The notes under the pieces are model-generated. The model was not told the DNA's origin and ran no database searches. It worked only from the letters and a program-made list of their open reading frames with translations. Source: Chloroflexota bacterium (GTDB lineage Bacteria > Chloroflexota > Dehalococcoidia > Lucifugimonadales > UBA2962). From it: a stretch of DNA of 61,842 nt. The translations under genes and the position numbers were made by a program. Shown one piece after another: positions 1 to 10,255 of this stretch (position 1 is the first letter of the stretch; every line of letters starts with the position of its first letter). Location of the stretch: positions 12,493-74,334 of the forward strand of contig PAAV01000059.1 in NCBI GenBank assembly GCA_002699485.1. Reading direction: 5' to 3'.

Positions 1-381
1 GGCAAAAACAATGTGCTACTTTCATTCCACATATATTCGTTTACCAAAGGGTGTAGCAATCAAATGACTGGATTTAGAGCCGCTTATCCAAAATTTAAAG
101 AATTAAACACTGAGATTTTAGGTGTAAGCTGTGATGCTCAACCAACTCAAACTGCTTATTCAACTTCACTAGGCAACTTGCCTTATCCAGTGCTTTCAGA
201 TTTTCATCCCAAGGGTCAAGTATCCAAAGAATATGATATCTATAATGAAGACCGAGGAGCATCAGATAGAGGAGTTTTTATCATCGATGCTAACGGTAAA
301 ATTCGATATAGAGAGATATATTCAAGGGCAGAAGACATAAATATTGATCAATTGTTAAAAGTGCTAAAAAACCTTTCTTAG
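1..381 (+). CDS. AhpC/TSA-family peroxiredoxin, C-terminal part (5' end outside window)
   Basis: Thiol peroxidase of the peroxiredoxin (AhpC/TSA, Bcp-like) family, expected to reduce peroxides in the cytoplasm. The reading frame is open from base 1, so the true start lies upstream; a GTG at 13 falls inside the conserved strand before the active site and is not a believable start. The visible part holds the peroxidatic region SFTKGC with its cysteine at bases 52-54, a second cysteine in GVSCD at about 130-132, and the C-terminal GVFIIDANGKIRY strand-turn typical of the family. Ends TAG/TAA-terminated at 381, just before the next gene. Subfamily is uncertain because the N-terminus is missing. 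Confidence 0.85.
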   Translation, partial: GKNNVLLSFHIYSFTKGCSNQMTGFRAAYPKFKELNTEILGVSCDAQPTQTAYSTSLGNLPYPVLSDFHPKGQVSKEYDIYNEDRGASDRGVFIIDANGKIRYREIYSRAEDINIDQLLKVLKNLS

Positions 382-408
382 GGAAATATATTTGTGTAGG
401 AGCAAAGC

Positions 409-1197
409 ATTAAAGGGAATTTTAAAGAAGCCGACGTCGCGTTATTAATTGACAGGCGTGGTAGACAATACATGGTTAAGTTGACAGCGGGGGAAGTGTT
501 TAATTCTCATAACGGTCATTTCAAACACGATAGTCTATTTAACAAACCACCCGGTTCATGGGTTAAAACATCCCAAGGAAATTTAATGTTAGCTATCCAT
601 CCAACAATGGGAGATTTCACAAAATTAATGCCTAGGACAGCCACCGTAATATACCCCAAAGATCTAGGTGCCATTCTTGTATCAGGTGACATTTTCCCAG
701 GTGCAAAAGTCCTTGAGGCTGGTTGCGGCTCTGGAGCTGTCACTATATGCCTCATGAGAGCGGTGGGCGAGAAAGGTCATGTTTACTCATATGATATTAG
801 AGAAGACATGATAGAAAGGACCAAACAAAACGTCAATGAGATGTTACCTGAGATGACTAATATGTCGATTGAACTTGGAGACGTGTCTTCTAAAATTGAC
901 CATGATGATTTAGATAGAATCATATTGGATTTACCAGAGCCCTGGAAGGTCGTAGAAAATGCATGTCACTCACTAAAGTTAGGAGGAATATTATTAAGCT
1001 TTCTTCCAACAATCCTACAAGTACATGAATTAAGTGAAACTTTAAAGGTAAATCCGAACTTCTCTATGGTAGAGACATCTGAATTAATGGTTAGGTCATG
1101 GAATGTCGCACAGCGTTCGGTAAGACCAGACCACAGGATGATTGGCCATACCGGATTTATAACGACTGCCCGAAAATGTGTACCATTAAAAAACTAG
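409..1197 (+). CDS. trmI: tRNA (adenine-58-N1)-methyltransferase, TrmI type
   Basis: SAM-dependent enzyme that makes m1A58 in the T-loop of tRNA. The first ATG is at 472, but the frame is open back to a TAG at 397-399, and the codons between encode a stretch (KEADVALLIDRRGRQY) that aligns with the normal N-terminal beta-barrel of the family, which ends in GRxY before the segment starting at 472. No ATG, GTG or TTG lies in that stretch; an ATT at 409 sits 6 bases after TAGGAG (397-402), so I place the start there. Motif I is VLEAGCGSGAVT, and LDLPEPW, VIYPKD and RPDHRMIGHTGF are family motifs. Converges on the next gene with 2 bases between stops. Function is secure, the start is inference. 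Confidence 0.85.
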   Translation: MKGNFKEADVALLIDRRGRQYMVKLTAGEVFNSHNGHFKHDSLFNKPPGSWVKTSQGNLMLAIHPTMGDFTKLMPRTATVIYPKDLGAILVSGDIFPGAKVLEAGCGSGAVTICLMRAVGEKGHVYSYDIREDMIERTKQNVNEMLPEMTNMSIELGDVSSKIDHDDLDRIILDLPEPWKVVENACHSLKLGGILLSFLPTILQVHELSETLKVNPNFSMVETSELMVRSWNVAQRSVRPDHRMIGHTGFITTARKCVPLKN

Positions 1198-1199
1198 TC

Positions 1200-2399
1200 T
1201 CAGGAAGTTCCCGGAAAATCCTCGAATAAATTATCTACTTCAACATATGAATTTGAATATTGAGTAGGCAGTATACGGATATGATCAAGTGTTTTTAAAG
1301 GTGGGTCTTTAGCGAAAGCATCTAACTCATTTCTGGACGGCCATAATTTTTCTAAGGATAACCCATCCTGATCTTTCGACTGAATCAAGACCTTGAATCC
1401 GCCAAGGTGGTCGGTGCGACGCAACATATCAATTGCATATAAATTTTCTTGCTTATCTCTACTATCCAATTTTATATCTCTAATTTGATTTTGCATTTCT
1501 TCTATACCATTACTTCTCAAAAAATCGGCCTGTTGAATTAAACCAATGCTATCAATCCCATTTGCATAGCCTACTTCTATAGCTCTTGAAAAATCTACTT
1601 TTGCCGTCAGGTCCTGTTGACCAACTTTTTGATATGGGCTTAAACCATATACATGGTTGTAATACGTCTGAAGAGTTCCTTTACTATTAGATTTAGAGTA
1701 CACGTCATCTTTATAACCTCCATAATCAATAGTCAGAACAAATCCTTTAGACAGTATGCCGGATACTTTTCTCATCCAGTCATCTATACCAACGTTAAAT
1801 TCACCTTTATAACCTTCTATAAGGGGATTATTAAGCGACTGAAGATATTCGTTTATCTGCGAATTAGAGCATCTCTCTGTGACTTCGATTATATTTTCAT
1901 CGGTATCCAGCGTGATAAAAACCTCATGAATTGAGTTTTCTATAATCTTAAATCTTGCTACAGGAAATGCATCTAAAAGTTCGTTTGAAATCACGCAACC
2001 CGTTATCTTACTTGGAACTTTGTCAGTAATATCAGTAGGAAAATATTTTAAGCAGCTAGCAAATTCAATATCGAAATTGGGTGCAAAGCCAATAATGTCA
2101 CTCGACAGATTACCGTTACCAGAGCCTATCTCAACTACTGCAAACTCTTTTGGTTTACCTAGTAGGACCCACATTTGCCGTAACTGAATTGCAATGCACG
2201 CGCCAAACACAGGGGAAACTGTTGGGCTTGTATAGTAATCTTCTCGATACGGTTGTTTTTCATTCACACAGTAGTAACCGTAACTAGGTAAATAAAGGGC
2301 GACTTCCATAAATTCTGAAAATGGAATCTTGCCCTTTCTCTTTATTCTAGATCTAACCTCATCGATCACATGCTTTGAATGTTCGCTATTTGAATTCAT
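1200..2399 (-). CDS. MidA/NDUFAF7-family SAM-dependent methyltransferase (COG1565)
   Basis: Class I methyltransferase of the COG1565 family, related to mitochondrial NDUFAF7 (MidA), which methylates an arginine of a complex I subunit; the bacterial substrate is not established. From the chosen ATG at 2399 the protein has 399 residues: an N-terminal segment IPFSEFMEVALYLP at about 26-39, YYTSPTVSPVFG at about 55-66, and the SAM-binding VEIGSGNGNLS at about 89-99, all hallmarks of the family, then FVLTIDYGGY further on. The frame is open to a GTG/ATG at 2432, but that adds an unconserved extension of 11 residues. Monocistronic by position, between trmI and citrate synthase. Confidence 0.8.
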   Translation of the reverse strand: MNSNSEHSKHVIDEVRSRIKRKGKIPFSEFMEVALYLPSYGYYCVNEKQPYREDYYTSPTVSPVFGACIAIQLRQMWVLLGKPKEFAVVEIGSGNGNLSSDIIGFAPNFDIEFASCLKYFPTDITDKVPSKITGCVISNELLDAFPVARFKIIENSIHEVFITLDTDENIIEVTERCSNSQINEYLQSLNNPLIEGYKGEFNVGIDDWMRKVSGILSKGFVLTIDYGGYKDDVYSKSNSKGTLQTYYNHVYGLSPYQKVGQQDLTAKVDFSRAIEVGYANGIDSIGLIQQADFLRSNGIEEMQNQIRDIKLDSRDKQENLYAIDMLRRTDHLGGFKVLIQSKDQDGLSLEKLWPSRNELDAFAKDPPLKTLDHIRILPTQYSNSYVEVDNLFEDFPGTS

Positions 2400-2487
2400 A
2401 ACCTTGCAGCATTCATATATGTGTATAACCAATAATTAATTTAGAGACAATTAAGATATACCGAAAAGAGTTAAGAAATGTAACTAA

Positions 2488-3627
2488 CTAACGATTTTCC
2501 ATCTTAATATACTCTCGATTCTTATCGCCAATATATAAAAGGCGTGGGCGCAAAAGTATATTATTGTCTAACTGTTCCAACACTTGTGCTGTCCAACCAG
2601 GCACTCGACCCATTGCAAATATAGGAATATATAATTGTTCTGGAATAGACAAAATTTGATATATGGCGCCTGACCAAAAATCTACATTCTGCGCTATCCC
2701 TTTTCTCGCGTATGGCTCCATTGCATCTGCAACTTCTTCAAGAATACCAAACCATTTTGGATCACCTTTACGCTCACTAAGTTTACGCGCATCTTCTTTC
2801 AAATGTTTAGCTCTCGGGTCTTCAGTCCGATAAACTCTATGACCAAAACCAACTATAACTTTTCTGTTTTTTAATCTAGATTTCACGTAATCCCGAGCAT
2901 TTTCTTTTGAACCAATCTCCAGAGCCATTTGCATTACACCTTCTGCCGCTCCTCCGTGAGAAGGGCCCTTTAAAACCGCTATGCCTGCTGTTACCGCGCA
3001 ATGTATATCGGCTTTCGTCGATGCTGCGATTCGAGCAGCGAAAGATGAGGCGTTAATTCCATGTTCAGCATGTAAAACAAAATCCTTATCTATAAGAGCT
3101 GCATCCTCTGGATCCGGTGTTTCTCCGGATATCATGTATAGAAAATTACCTGCATGACTTAGGTCATCTCTGGGGCTAATTGGATCTTTGCCTATACTCA
3201 AACGATAATGAGCCGCTACTATGGTAGGAGCCATAGCAGTTAGCTTAATCCCTTTCATTAGCGTGGATTCAAGTGATATGTCTTCAACATCATTCTCCAA
3301 TGCAGAGCTTGCCGAAATGGCCGTCCTCAACGCATCCATAGGGTGTGATGCTTTTACTATATTTAAAACTTCCAGAATCTCGGTTGGTATTGTCCTAGAT
3401 GACTTCAGTAAATCGTCAAAGTCTGATAACTGTTTTGCACTAGGCAAATCACCATACAACAAAAGATAAGCCGTTTCTTCAAAGCATGAATTCTGGGCTA
3501 GATCATCAATATTAAAACCTCGATACAATAAATGGCCTTTTTTTCCATCAATAAAACTTGAATGTGTACGATCTATATAAACGTCTCGGAGTCCGCGTCT
3601 TATATCTATTTTTTCTTGTTCGCTCAT
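2488..3627 (-). CDS. gltA: Citrate synthase
   Basis: Condenses oxaloacetate and acetyl-CoA to citrate at the entry of the TCA cycle. The 379-residue length is that of the short, Gram-positive/archaeal type II-like dimeric form rather than the 430-residue NADH-sensitive E. coli form. Active-site residues are visible: His189 in HAEHGINASS, His224 in GPSHGG, His263 in GFGHRVY and Asp316 in NVDFWSG. ATG start at 3627. The family also contains 2-methylcitrate synthases, which cannot be excluded from sequence alone. A perfect inverted repeat lies 54-76 bases upstream (3681-3703). Divergent from rex, so redox control of TCA entry is an attractive but untested idea. Confidence 0.9.
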   Translation of the reverse strand: MSEQEKIDIRRGLRDVYIDRTHSSFIDGKKGHLLYRGFNIDDLAQNSCFEETAYLLLYGDLPSAKQLSDFDDLLKSSRTIPTEILEVLNIVKASHPMDALRTAISASSALENDVEDISLESTLMKGIKLTAMAPTIVAAHYRLSIGKDPISPRDDLSHAGNFLYMISGETPDPEDAALIDKDFVLHAEHGINASSFAARIAASTKADIHCAVTAGIAVLKGPSHGGAAEGVMQMALEIGSKENARDYVKSRLKNRKVIVGFGHRVYRTEDPRAKHLKEDARKLSERKGDPKWFGILEEVADAMEPYARKGIAQNVDFWSGAIYQILSIPEQLYIPIFAMGRVPGWTAQVLEQLDNNILLRPRLLYIGDKNREYIKMENR

Positions 3628-3680
3628 ACCAATAGTAAAAACTCGTAAATCTGATTCATGTGATGAAAAATACTGCTCAT

Positions 3681-3703
3681 AAGCAATTGAAAATTAATTG
3701 CTT
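3681..3703. promoter_or_regulatory. Perfect inverted repeat upstream of citrate synthase
   Basis: AAGCAATT (3681-3688) is matched exactly by AATTGCTT (3696-3703) around a 7-base centre. It lies 54 bases upstream of the citrate synthase ATG, where an operator for a dimeric regulator would sit. It does not match the usual Rex operator pattern (TTGTGAA, spacer, TTCACAA). Which protein binds it, if any, is unknown. Confidence 0.4.
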
Positions 3704-3863
3704 ACAACCAAGTCTATCTATGCCTTCAAAGTATTTGAAAGGCTACCAGTTCATAATGATGATGTCAACAAACTTATGTCGCATTGATGCCTGTGGCACG
3801 CGGTAAACAGTATTTACGGTTGATGGCTAAACAGGTTTCAAAGAAGACAGTAAATTGTTTTCT

Positions 3864-3893
3864 TTGACTACATCTATGCCTAATCCGTACAAT
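3864..3893 (+). promoter_or_regulatory. Sigma70-type promoter of rex
   Basis: TTGACT (3864-3869), an 18-base spacer, and TACAAT (3888-3893), followed 28 bases later by the rex ATG at 3922. A 7-base inverted repeat, CAAAGAA at 3839-3845 and TTCTTTG at 3860-3866, runs into the -35 box and could be an operator. Confidence 0.55.
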
Positions 3894-3921
3894 AGCGCTA
3901 AACAAACAAAAATATGTAATT

Positions 3922-4545
3922 ATGGTTAAAGATTCCATCGCTCCCGAAGTGGTCATACTACGCCTGCCTTTATACATAAGAGCCTTATCGCAAATGTCAG
4001 AAGAAGGACAAACTGTAATAAGCTCTAAAACTTTAGGAAATAGGCTACAAATAACTCCAGCTCAAATCAGAAAAGATTTGAGCTATTTTGGTCGTTTTGG
4101 AAAACAAGGAAGAGGGTACAAAGTTGATTCTCTGATTGAAGAATTAACAAATATATTAGGCCTGAACAAGCAATGGAATTCGTGTATTGTGGGCGTTGGG
4201 CGTTTAGGTAAAGCTATAATCAATTATCCCGGATTCGTTCCTGAAGGATTTAAAATAATTTCTGCGTTTGATAATGACCCGTCTCTGATTGGTAAAACTG
4301 TAAATGAAATACAAATCTTGCCAATGGATGAAATTAAATCAGCTGTAAAACAAAATGATATTAAAATTGCTATATTAGCCGTACCGTCAACTGTCGCTCA
4401 GAACGTGATAACAGAGTTATTAAACACTAATATAAAAGCTATACTAAACTATGCTCCTATAGCTCCCAAGGTCCCAGAAACATTGGTCCTAAGAAATATT
4501 GATCCGGTTATATCACTGCAATCAATGACATATTATTTGGATTAA
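3922..4545 (+). CDS. rex: Redox-sensing transcriptional repressor Rex
   Basis: Dimeric repressor that reads the NADH/NAD+ ratio and releases DNA when NADH binds. The 207 residues show the two expected parts: an N-terminal winged helix (about 8-75) with IRKDLSYFGRFGKQGRGY, and a C-terminal Rossmann domain starting at GVGRLGKAI (91-99), followed by AFDNDP and ending in the domain-swapped helix region. Length and motifs are full. Own promoter at 3864-3893. Convergent with the atp operon, with a shared hairpin between. Regulon in this organism is unknown; citrate synthase is the divergent neighbour. Confidence 0.93.
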   Translation: MVKDSIAPEVVILRLPLYIRALSQMSEEGQTVISSKTLGNRLQITPAQIRKDLSYFGRFGKQGRGYKVDSLIEELTNILGLNKQWNSCIVGVGRLGKAIINYPGFVPEGFKIISAFDNDPSLIGKTVNEIQILPMDEIKSAVKQNDIKIAILAVPSTVAQNVITELLNTNIKAILNYAPIAPKVPETLVLRNIDPVISLQSMTYYLD

Positions 4546-4553
4546 TAGCGTCG

Positions 4554-4593
4554 GTAATTTAAGTTCTGTATTAGACCAAATACAAAGAATTAC
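4554..4593. terminator. Hairpin between the convergent rex and atpC ends
   Basis: GTAATT (4554-4559) pairs with AATTAC (4588-4593), and inside it TGTATT (4567-4572) pairs with AATACA (4579-4584), giving a long imperfect stem in the 54 bases between the two stop codons. There is no T-run on either side, so if it ends transcription it is not a textbook intrinsic terminator; it may protect both 3' ends. Confidence 0.4.
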
Positions 4594-4599
4594 GAGTTA

Positions 4600-5025
4600 T
4601 TACTTTGCTTTGGATTTAGAAGCTCTTTTTCTTTTTGAAACATAGACACGAGCTTGAGATCTCTTTAATGCCTGTATTGCCTTTTCGAGGTCCATATCCG
4701 AATCAGATGAATTAACCTTATCTTGAGCCCGTTTCATAGCTGCTTCAGCTCTTTCGAAGTCAATATCTTCAGCACGTTCAGCTGTATCAGCTAAAATGGT
4801 CACAACGTTCCGTAACACCTCGAGAAATCCGCCAGATACAGCAATAATATATTCCTCTCCTTCCTTTAAAACCTTCAACTCTCCAGGTTTCAATGAAGTC
4901 AGCAAAGGGGCATGGTTGGGCAAAATGCCTAACTGTCCTGCTGACCCAGGTGCAACAACACTGCTAACTTCATCTGAGTAGACTATCTTTTCAGCAGTGA
5001 TGATATCTAAACGCATTGTAGCCAA
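4600..5025 (-). CDS. atpC: F-type ATP synthase epsilon subunit
   Basis: Central-stalk subunit that couples and inhibits F1. 141 residues: N-terminal beta-sandwich (VSSVVAPGSAGQLGILPNHAPLL is the family signature, about 21-43) and a C-terminal two-helix domain rich in Lys/Arg/Ala with a very basic end (KRKRASKSKAK). A TTG at 5025 overlaps the region just past the atpD stop (5027-5029), with GGAG 10 bases ahead; ATG at 5016 is the alternative start and would remove three residues. Last gene of the atp operon. Confidence 0.92.
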   Translation of the reverse strand: MATMRLDIITAEKIVYSDEVSSVVAPGSAGQLGILPNHAPLLTSLKPGELKVLKEGEEYIIAVSGGFLEVLRNVVTILADTAERAEDIDFERAEAAMKRAQDKVNSSDSDMDLEKAIQALKRSQARVYVSKRKRASKSKAK

Positions 5026-5026
5026 G

Positions 5027-6436
<1,410 letters not shown>

Positions 6437-6459
6437 CTATCAAAGAATTCATTATTTTT

Positions 6460-7317
6460 CTATGCCTCTACAGCTGCTACTCCACCGACAATATCCAGCA
6501 GCTCACTAGTAATAGATTCTTGTCTTACTTTATTCATTTCTAACGTTAAATCAGATTTCATTTCGAGTGCATTATCGGTGGCATTTCTCATGGCAACCAT
6601 TCGTGCAGACTGTTCACTTGCTATCGATTCCAATATTGAATGGTAAATTTCCAGTTCAATGTAACGCGGAACCAACTCACTTAATACTTCACTAGAATCG
6701 GGCTCATAAATATAACCAACCTTATCTTTAGACTCTAATTCAGCCGGCTGAACAGGTAATAGGGCTATTGATTCTGGCCTTTGCACAGTGGTGTTTATAT
6801 ATTTCGAGTAAATGACAAATACAGCATCTATATTTCCTTCAAGGTACTCGTCAACCATAACTTTAGCTATTGGTGTAACAACATCGACTGAAGGACGATC
6901 CCCAATATTTGTAAAAACCGCTTTAAGGTTCGATGTTCTGGCAAAAAAGTCTCTCGCTTTCTTTCCCACGGCAACAACTTCAGCATCATGTCCTGACTGT
7001 AATATGTGTTGGGCAGCAAACCGGTTCACCGATGTATTTAAGCCGCCAGTAAGACCTCTATCTGGAGTTATAACAATAACCCCTATCTTACTTATCTCCC
7101 TAGGTGTCAATAACGGATGCGGATCATCTTCAAATTGTGGCTGTGCAGCCAAGTCTGACAACAAACCCATCATACGTTCAGCATATGGGCGTCCCTGCAA
7201 AGCCATTTGTTGAGCTCGCGTCATTTTAGACGCGGCAATCATAGACATAGCTTTCGTTATCTTAGCAGTGTTATCGACGCTTCTTATTCTACGTTTTAAT
7301 TGTTGCGCTGAAGCCAA
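6460..7317 (-). CDS. atpG: F-type ATP synthase gamma subunit
   Basis: Rotor shaft of F1. 285 residues with both conserved ends: the N-terminal LKRRIRSVDNTAKITKAM helix and the C-terminal SEQSARMVAMRNATDNA coiled-coil segment. The middle Rossmann-like part includes ITPDRGLTGGLN. The start codon is TTG at 7317, immediately after the atpA stop (7320-7322); no ATG gives the conserved N-terminus. Standard length, standard operon position. Confidence 0.96.
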   Translation of the reverse strand: MASAQQLKRRIRSVDNTAKITKAMSMIAASKMTRAQQMALQGRPYAERMMGLLSDLAAQPQFEDDPHPLLTPREISKIGVIVITPDRGLTGGLNTSVNRFAAQHILQSGHDAEVVAVGKKARDFFARTSNLKAVFTNIGDRPSVDVVTPIAKVMVDEYLEGNIDAVFVIYSKYINTTVQRPESIALLPVQPAELESKDKVGYIYEPDSSEVLSELVPRYIELEIYHSILESIASEQSARMVAMRNATDNALEMKSDLTLEMNKVRQESITSELLDIVGGVAAVEA

Positions 7318-7319
7318 TT

Positions 7320-8831
7320 TTAACCAACCATAGTCTTTTTAAATTCTTCTAAAGCTTTATCAAGCTTTTTGGTAACATCGTCACTTAATTCACCGGATTC
7401 ATTGATAGAATTTACAACCTCAACATGACTTGATTGCATAAAACTGCCCAATGATTCCTCTGCAGCTTGTATTTTTCCTACCTCTATTTCATCCAAATAT
7501 CCATTGGATAATGCATACATCACAATAACCTGATCAGCGACTGTGAGAGGTTTGTTTTGATCTTGCTTTAAAATCTCAACTGCTCTTTGCCCTCTAGAAA
7601 GCTGATTTCTTGTGGCTTCATCCAAATCCTCGGTACCAAACTGGGCGAAAGTAGCTAACTCTCTATATTGAGCCAGCTGGATTCGCAATCCACCAGCTAC
7701 AGATTTCATTGCCTTAGTCTGGGCAGAACCACCCACTCGAGATACGGATAACCCAGCATTAATAGCTGGCCTTATACCAGAGTTAAATAATTCAGACTCT
7801 AAGTATATTTGTCCGTCAGTAATTGAGATAACATTTGTTGGAACATAAGCAGAAACGTCTCCTGCTGTAGTTTCAATAATAGGCAAAGCAGTTATTGATC
7901 CTCCCCCGCTAGCTTCGTCCAACTTTGCAGCTCGCTCTAAAAGACGGCTATGTAGATAGAAAACATCACCAGGATATGCTTCACGCCCAGGAGGTCGCCT
8001 TAACAAAAGTGACATTTGCCTGTACGCCCAAGCATGCTTAGTTAAATCATCATACACAATAAGTGCATCTTTACCTTGATTCATAAAATATTCAGCCATA
8101 GCACATCCAGCATAGGGAGCTAGATACTGCATCGCAGCCGGATCAGCAGCGTTTGCTGCAACGACAATTGTGTGCTCCATAGCTCCAAATTTGTCCAACA
8201 TGGCCACTGTTTGCGCAACTTTAGAAGCTTTTTGTCCAATCGCAACATATACGCAAGTTAAGTCTCCACCCTTCTGATTAATAATCGTGTCAATTGCAAT
8301 CATCGACTTACCGGTTGACCTATCGCCAATTATTAGTTCCCTCTGACCTCTTCCTATTGGTATCATGCCGTCCACGGCCTTGATGCCTGTGGCCGCCGGG
8401 GTGTTTACGGGGCTTCTTGAAGCTACGTCCGGGGCGACAATCTCTGCAGGCATGGTCTCAGTAACACCTGTGGGTCCTTTACCGTCAATTGGCTCACCTA
8501 GAGAATCTACAACTCGTCCTATAAGCTTTTCACCTACCGCTACTTCAATAATTTTCCCAGTGCTTCGAACTTCCGATCCTTCCTGTACTGATAGAGGATC
8601 TTCTAAAATCACGGCTCCTACAGAATCTTCTTCCAGGTTCATAGCAAGACCTGTTATACCACCTTCAAATTCAAGTAGTTCAGAATAACTTACTCCTGAC
8701 AATCCATGTATCCGAGCAACTCCATCTCCCACTTCAATAACGGTACCAACATCGACAAGCGTCAGATCACTACCAAAGTCTTCAATTTGTTTCTTTATTA
8801 CGGCCGCTATATCCTGTCCCTTACCTGCCAT
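7320..8831 (-). CDS. atpA: F-type ATP synthase alpha subunit
   Basis: Non-catalytic nucleotide-binding subunit of F1, 503 residues. Walker A is GDRSTGKS, with Ser in place of the more common Gln and terminal Thr. [23 protein letters not shown] and the later [18 protein letters not shown] are family segments, and the arginine finger region [10 protein letters not shown] is intact. ATG start at 8831 with GGGAGA seven bases upstream. Between atpH and atpG. Confidence 0.97.
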   Translation of the reverse strand: MAGKGQDIAAVIKKQIEDFGSDLTLVDVGTVIEVGDGVARIHGLSGVSYSELLEFEGGITGLAMNLEEDSVGAVILEDPLSVQEGSEVRSTGKIIEVAVGEKLIGRVVDSLGEPIDGKGPTGVTETMPAEIVAPDVASRSPVNTPAATGIKAVDGMIPIGRGQRELIIGDRSTGKSMIAIDTIINQKGGDLTCVYVAIGQKASKVAQTVAMLDKFGAMEHTIVVAANAADPAAMQYLAPYAGCAMAEYFMNQGKDALIVYDDLTKHAWAYRQMSLLLRRPPGREAYPGDVFYLHSRLLERAAKLDEASGGGSITALPIIETTAGDVSAYVPTNVISITDGQIYLESELFNSGIRPAINAGLSVSRVGGSAQTKAMKSVAGGLRIQLAQYRELATFAQFGTEDLDEATRNQLSRGQRAVEILKQDQNKPLTVADQVIVMYALSNGYLDEIEVGKIQAAEESLGSFMQSSHVEVVNSINESGELSDDVTKKLDKALEEFKKTMVG

Positions 8832-8858
8832 TTTTTTCTCCCAAATTTATCCTGATTT

Positions 8859-9389
8859 TTATCTCGCTAAATCGCTTCTCATTTTGGTAATTTTGTACCG
8901 CAAAGAAGCGTCTATTAATTTATCGCCGATACGAGCGATCATTCCGCCTATTATCGACTTGTCTACAGTATTAGTAAGAATCAATTCATTACCGATATAT
9001 CCCTGAAGAGCGTCCCTTATTTCTGACAATTGATTATCATTTAATGGTATAGCTGAAATTATTTGCCCTCTCGCAACATTTTTTTGAGCATCGATTAATG
9101 ACCGAAATTCTTCTATGATGCTTTCAAGTTTGTCGACACCATTTCTATCAATTAACAAAGCCACAAGGTTCCGAGAGGAACTTCCAACTTTGCCATCAAT
9201 TAAGGTGTCGAGTAATTCCAGTTTCTTTGGTAAAGGCAATCTTGGGGAATTGAAAAACTCTATCAATCCTTTGTTATCAAGAAGGTCTTTAATTTTATTC
9301 ATGTCAGTAATCCACGAATCTAACTTCCCTTCTTTGGTAGCAATATCAAAGGCTGCTTTCGAAAACCGTTTTGTTACGATAACTGCCAT
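8859..9389 (-). CDS. atpH: F-type ATP synthase delta subunit
   Basis: Peripheral-stalk subunit that ties the b subunits to the top of F1 (OSCP homologue). 176 residues: an N-terminal helical domain beginning VTKRFSKAAFDIA and a C-terminal domain with the conserved end VDKSIIGGMIARIGDKLIDASLRYK, written here in parts: IIGGMIARIGDKLID then the SLRYK turn. ATG start at 9389. Usual length and place between atpF and atpA. Confidence 0.95.
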   Translation of the reverse strand: MAVIVTKRFSKAAFDIATKEGKLDSWITDMNKIKDLLDNKGLIEFFNSPRLPLPKKLELLDTLIDGKVGSSSRNLVALLIDRNGVDKLESIIEEFRSLIDAQKNVARGQIISAIPLNDNQLSEIRDALQGYIGNELILTNTVDKSIIGGMIARIGDKLIDASLRYKITKMRSDLAR

Positions 9390-9426
9390 TTTTATTTATT
9401 CCTCAAAACTGGCTGAATATTCATAA

Positions 9427-9930
9427 TTAATTGTCTTCACCCAAAGTAGAACTTTCCTCAAGAACTTTATCTATCAGATCTTTATGCTTAGATTGATCTA
9501 GAGATTTTTCGACAATTTTTTCCGCAGCATCTACGACAATAGATGCGAATTCTCGCCTAAGCCCATCTATCGCTGCATCACGCTCTCTTTGAATATCAGC
9601 TTCAGCTCTCTGCTTCTCAGCTTTTATTTCTTCTCTTGCTTTAGCCAATTCTTCTTCTTTAAATCGATCCGCTATATCTTTAGCATTCGCGATCATCTTT
9701 TGCCCTTCGGCTCTAGAGTCCGCAATTTGCTTTTCCATAGCTTCTCTCGATGAATTTGCCTCTGCTTGAGCCTTATCTGCAGCTTCTAGACTATCTTGTA
9801 TCTTTTTTGACCTATCTCCCATTGCTTTAGATATCGGTTTATACAACAGCATCCATAACACGGCAAACAGTATCGCAAAGCTTACGAGCTGCGTTACTAG
9901 ACCAGGCAGATTTATTCCTAGTGCATCCAT
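9427..9930 (-). CDS. atpF: F-type ATP synthase subunit b
   Basis: Peripheral-stalk subunit, 167 residues: a single N-terminal membrane helix (about 10-29, LVTQLVSFAILFAVLWMLLY) followed by a long charged amphipathic coiled coil rich in Glu, Lys, Ala and Arg that dimerises along F1. ATG at 9930 with AGAAGG ahead. Only one b gene is present in the operon, so a b2 homodimer is expected. Confidence 0.95.
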   Translation of the reverse strand: MDALGINLPGLVTQLVSFAILFAVLWMLLYKPISKAMGDRSKKIQDSLEAADKAQAEANSSREAMEKQIADSRAEGQKMIANAKDIADRFKEEELAKAREEIKAEKQRAEADIQRERDAAIDGLRREFASIVVDAAEKIVEKSLDQSKHKDLIDKVLEESSTLGEDN

Positions 9931-9984
9931 AACATACCTTCTAAAATTTGACTGTGTGGCCGAAATTTTCGGCCGCTAAATTGA

Positions 9985-10209
9985 TTACACGAATTTAATA
10001 ATGATAGCGACTACCAAAGCATAGATAGCTATAGCTTCAGTAAACGCAATCGCCAAAATCATGTTCTGCTGAATCAAACCAGCAGCTTCTGGATTACGTC
10101 CAATAGACTGCATTGCGCTTGAAGCTAAAAGACCGATACCGATGCCAGGGCCTAACGCTCCGACACCCATAGCAATTCCTGCTCCTAAGCTAGCTACATC
10201 ACCTTCCAT
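9985..10209 (-). CDS. atpE: F-type ATP synthase subunit c (proton-type ring)
   Basis: Membrane rotor subunit, 74 residues in two helices joined by the RNPEA loop (38-42). The ion-carrying carboxylate is Glu58 in AFTEAIAIY. The Na+-type ligands (a Gln in helix 1 and Ser/Thr directly after the Glu) are absent: the helix 1 position is within GPGIGIGLL and Ala follows Glu58, so proton coupling is predicted. ATG at 10209 is preceded by a full AGGAGGT ribosome site 7 bases upstream, the strongest in the operon, as expected for the most abundant subunit. Confidence 0.97.
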   Translation of the reverse strand: MEGDVASLGAGIAMGVGALGPGIGIGLLASSAMQSIGRNPEAAGLIQQNMILAIAFTEAIAIYALVVAIIIKFV

Positions 10210-10255
10210 AACAGTTACCTCCTAAGGTTTATTTATTTAATCTGTCTATACGATT

